Below are positions 8,608 through 10,632 of a DNA stretch of 10,632 bases, piece after piece. The position numbers and the translations under genes are program-made. The notes beneath the pieces were generated by a model that worked only from the letters and a program-made list of their open reading frames with translations, searched no databases and was not told where the DNA came from. The stretch's first letter is position 1, and the number at the start of each line of letters is the position of its first letter. Origin of the DNA: an uncultured beta proteobacterium (GTDB taxonomy: Bacteria > Pseudomonadota > Gammaproteobacteria > Burkholderiales > Rhodocyclaceae); contig CAIZKA010000317.1 in the NCBI GenBank assembly GCA_903933395.1, forward strand, positions 1-10,632, given 5' to 3'.

Positions 8608-9840
8608 TCAAAAATTTCTGGAAAACCACGTCCGCATCCGTGCCAGAACCTGCCCGAAACTCTTGGGACTTTGCACCTTCATGCCACGGTGGCGCTGCGC
8701 CACCCCTTCCAGCAACAAACCCATCGCCGTGGAGTAGCGCGGATTGCGCACGTAATCGCGCAAATTGCCGTCGTAATGCGGCATCGACAGCTTCACGGTA
8801 GTGTGAAAAATCTCCTCGCCCAGTTCGGCCATACCCGGCATCTGGGCGGCCCCGCCAGTCAGCACGATGCCGGCGCGCAGCAGGCGCTCCTTGCCGCTGC
8901 GGTGGAGTTCCTCCTGTACCTTCTGGAAGATCTCCTCGACGCGCGGCTGAATGAAGCCGGCCAGGGTCTGGCGCGACAGTTGGGTGGCCGGGCGGTCGCC
9001 GACGCCGGGCACCTCTATCATGTCTTCCGCATTGGCCAGTTGCTGCAGGGCGACGCCGTAACGGATCTTGATGTCCTCGGCATCCTGGGTCGATGTGCGC
9101 AGGGCGATGGCAATGTCATTGGTCAGCTGATCGCCGGCAATCGGGATCACCGCGGTATGGCGGATCGCACCCTGCACGAAGACCGCGACATCGGTAGTGC
9201 CGCCGCCGATATCGACGAGGCAGACGCCGACATCCTTTTCATCTTCGGTCAGCACGGCATAGCCGGAGGCCAGCGGTTGCAGCACCAGATCGACCACTTC
9301 GAGTCCGCAGCGGTGTACGCACTTGACGATGTTCTGCACCGCGGTCACCGCTCCGGTGACCAGATGCACCTTGACGTCCAGCCGCCGCGCATCCATGCCG
9401 ATGGGTTCCTTCACCCCGTCCTGGCCATCGACGATGAACTCCTGCACCAGCGTGTGCAGGATCTGGTCGTCGGCCGAGATGGACGTCGCGTTGGCGGCCT
9501 CGATGGCGCGCTCGACATCGATCTGGGTGACTTCCTTGTCCCGCACCACGGTCATGCCCATGGAGTCCTTGCTCTTGATGTGGCTGCCGGCAATCCCGGT
9601 ATAGACCTCGCGCACCTTGCAGCCGGCCATCATTTCGACCTCGGCGATCGCCCGCGAGATCGAATTCACCGTCGCCTCGATGTTGATCACCATGCCGCGC
9701 TTCAAGCCGCTGGACACCTGGGTGCCGATGCCGATGATGCCCAGCCTCCCTTCGGCATCGAGTTCGCCGACGATGGCAACGATCTTCGAGGTGCCGATGT
9801 CGAGGCCGACGATCAGGTCGCGCTTCGCTTCCTTGCTCAT
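8608..9840 (-). CDS. ftsA: cell division protein FtsA
   Basis: A 410-residue actin-like ATPase (E. coli is 420) that tethers FtsZ to the membrane and recruits later divisome proteins. Phosphate-1 motif GLDIGTSKIVAIVGE (12-26), phosphate-2 motif VDIGGGTTDVAVF (209-221) and adenosine motif GIVLTGGAAQMPG (324-336) are all visible. The last residues (VLARMRTWFSRNF) form the expected amphipathic membrane-targeting helix. The frame runs open far upstream across ftsQ, but the real start is the ATG at 9838-9840. That ATG overlaps the ftsQ stop as ATGA and has AGGA five bases upstream (9846-9849). Translation is therefore probably coupled to ftsQ. Confidence 0.98.
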   Translation of the reverse strand: MSKEAKRDLIVGLDIGTSKIVAIVGELDAEGRLGIIGIGTQVSSGLKRGMVINIEATVNSISRAIAEVEMMAGCKVREVYTGIAGSHIKSKDSMGMTVVRDKEVTQIDVERAIEAANATSISADDQILHTLVQEFIVDGQDGVKEPIGMDARRLDVKVHLVTGAVTAVQNIVKCVHRCGLEVVDLVLQPLASGYAVLTEDEKDVGVCLVDIGGGTTDVAVFVQGAIRHTAVIPIAGDQLTNDIAIALRTSTQDAEDIKIRYGVALQQLANAEDMIEVPGVGDRPATQLSRQTLAGFIQPRVEEIFQKVQEELHRSGKERLLRAGIVLTGGAAQMPGMAELGEEIFHTTVKLSMPHYDGNLRDYVRNPRYSTAMGLLLEGVAQRHRGMKVQSPKSFGQVLARMRTWFSRNF

Positions 9841-10632
9841 GACTGTCCTGCCCCCTTCGGCCGCAGTGCGAATCCGTTGGGATAACGCATATCCACCGCA
9901 CCGATACTCTGCAGGCGGCTCCTGGCAGTCCCGCTCACCGCTGCGTAGTGACTCGTGAAACGGCTCAGCCGCTCGGTCAACGGATGCCTGGCCTGGTCGC
10001 GCCCGAGTTCCAGCAGTACGCCATCGTCGAGCTTGATCTGCCAGGCCTCGCGCGCCGAAAGATGCACTGCCACCGGCTTGAGTTCGATGCCGCCCAGACT
10101 GTCGCGGAACTCCTCGTAGCGCGCCAGCACGCGGGGCGCCGACCCCTCGGGGCCGGTGAAGACCGGCAGTGCGTCCCGTGTCGAGGCCATGAATACCTCG
10201 CCGCGCGTGCTGACCAGGCGCGGCTCGCCCTCCTGCGGGGTCCAGCGCGCGGCAGCGCGATGTTCTTCGAGCTTCAGTTCGATACCGTCCGGCCATAGCC
10301 GGCGCACGGAGGCGGAACGCACCCAGGGCATGCGCTCGAATGCCGCCTGTGCCGTTTCCAGATTCACCGTGAAAAAGTTTCCGGACAGCACGTTGCGCGC
10401 CGTGTATTCGACCTGTGCCGGGGAAACCTGGTCCAGCGGCGTCGCCACCACCAGTTGCCGCAGCGGAAACACCGGCAGGCGCTGCAGCGCCATGACACCG
10501 GCCCATGCCAGCAGCGCACCGCCGGCCAGCAGCAGCACGTCGGCCAGCAGGTTGATCAACACCGGGCGATCCCAGAAGCCGTCGCCGCCGTTGCGCTCCT
10601 GCCGACTGTTGCCTTTCGAGTTGCCGCGCGCC
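9837..10632 (-). CDS. ftsQ: cell division protein FtsQ, 5' end outside window
   Basis: The visible part is about 264 residues of a bitopic inner-membrane divisome protein that links early and late division proteins with FtsB and FtsL. After a hydrophilic N-terminal stretch ending GFWDRP comes one transmembrane helix (LLADVLLLAGGALLAWAGVMAL). The POTRA domain follows, starting near FPLRQLVV and including NFFTVNLETAQAAFERMPWVRSASV in pieces, then the FtsQ beta domain. A GTG at 10560-10562 could be read as a start, but coding sequence continues upstream to the window edge without a stop and supplies the usual cytoplasmic tail. The true start therefore lies beyond 10632. The stop overlaps the ftsA ATG. 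Confidence 0.96.
   Translation of the reverse strand, partial: ARGNSKGNSRQERNGGDGFWDRPVLINLLADVLLLAGGALLAWAGVMALQRLPVFPLRQLVVATPLDQVSPAQVEYTARNVLSGNFFTVNLETAQAAFERMPWVRSASVRRLWPDGIELKLEEHRAAARWTPQEGEPRLVSTRGEVFMASTRDALPVFTGPEGSAPRVLARYEEFRDSLGGIELKPVAVHLSAREAWQIKLDDGVLLELGRDQARHPLTERLSRFTSHYAAVSGTARSRLQSIGAVDMRYPNGFALRPKGAGQS

Noticed and set aside
8671..9885. 404-codon plus-strand frame opposite ftsA
   Set aside because: Antisense shadow of ftsA with no domain signature, rich in His/Asp/Gly/Ala/Arg as expected from a reversed GC-rich frame.
9841..10506. Upstream extension of the ftsA frame giving a 632-residue protein
   Set aside because: The added part is an out-of-frame reading of ftsQ. 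The ATG at 9838-9840 with ATGA overlap and an AGGA site gives the normal FtsA length.
10560..10562. GTG as the start codon of ftsQ
   Set aside because: The frame continues open to the window edge and encodes a plausible cytoplasmic tail (ending GFWDRP) directly before the membrane helix, so the gene is simply cut by the window.

Overview
This is a GC-rich window (roughly 60-65% by eye) carrying the distal end of a division and cell-wall (dcw) cluster. It reads on the minus strand as ftsQ-ftsA-ftsZ-lpxC-(small membrane ORF)-[DciA/DUF721 gene, plus strand]-M23 peptidase-secA-mtnA-class II aldolase. The protein sequences and gene order fit a betaproteobacterium, most likely from the Rhodocyclales/Nitrosomonadales side. 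That placement rests on remembered gene order and protein character, not on a search.

Right part (about 7390-10632): ftsQ (5' end outside the window), ftsA and ftsZ. ftsQ and ftsA overlap by ATGA, and ftsZ follows ftsA after 27 bases with a strong ribosome binding site. These are the membrane-anchored divisome protein, the actin-like membrane tether and the tubulin-like Z-ring protein. A 250-base gap with palindromic DNA and a likely extended -10 promoter separates ftsZ from lpxC, the committed step of lipid A synthesis.

Middle (about 4510-6214): a 60-residue two-helix membrane protein of unknown function follows lpxC. It converges on, and overlaps by 11 bases, the only complete plus-strand gene, a DUF721/DciA-type protein (replicative helicase loader family). 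That gene is divergent from a membrane-anchored M23 (LytM) endopeptidase with a complete active site, which sits directly upstream of secA, the position that secM holds in enterobacteria.

Left part (1-4509): secA, then four bases later mtnA, then by ATGA overlap a FucA/Ald2-like class II aldolase. mtnA plus such an aldolase is the core of the oxygen-independent 'DHAP shunt' that salvages 5'-methylthioadenosine. mtnA appears to carry an in-frame insertion of palindromic, repeat-like DNA just before its catalytic cysteine. The first 66 bases are the tail of a convergent plus-strand gene.

Most of the window is conserved housekeeping sequence. The points worth attention are the mtnA insertion and its hairpins, the mtnA-aldolase pair behind secA, the palindromic element between ftsZ and lpxC, and the palindrome at the putative secA promoter. 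I saw no CRISPR array, tRNA, rRNA, insertion sequence or defence system.
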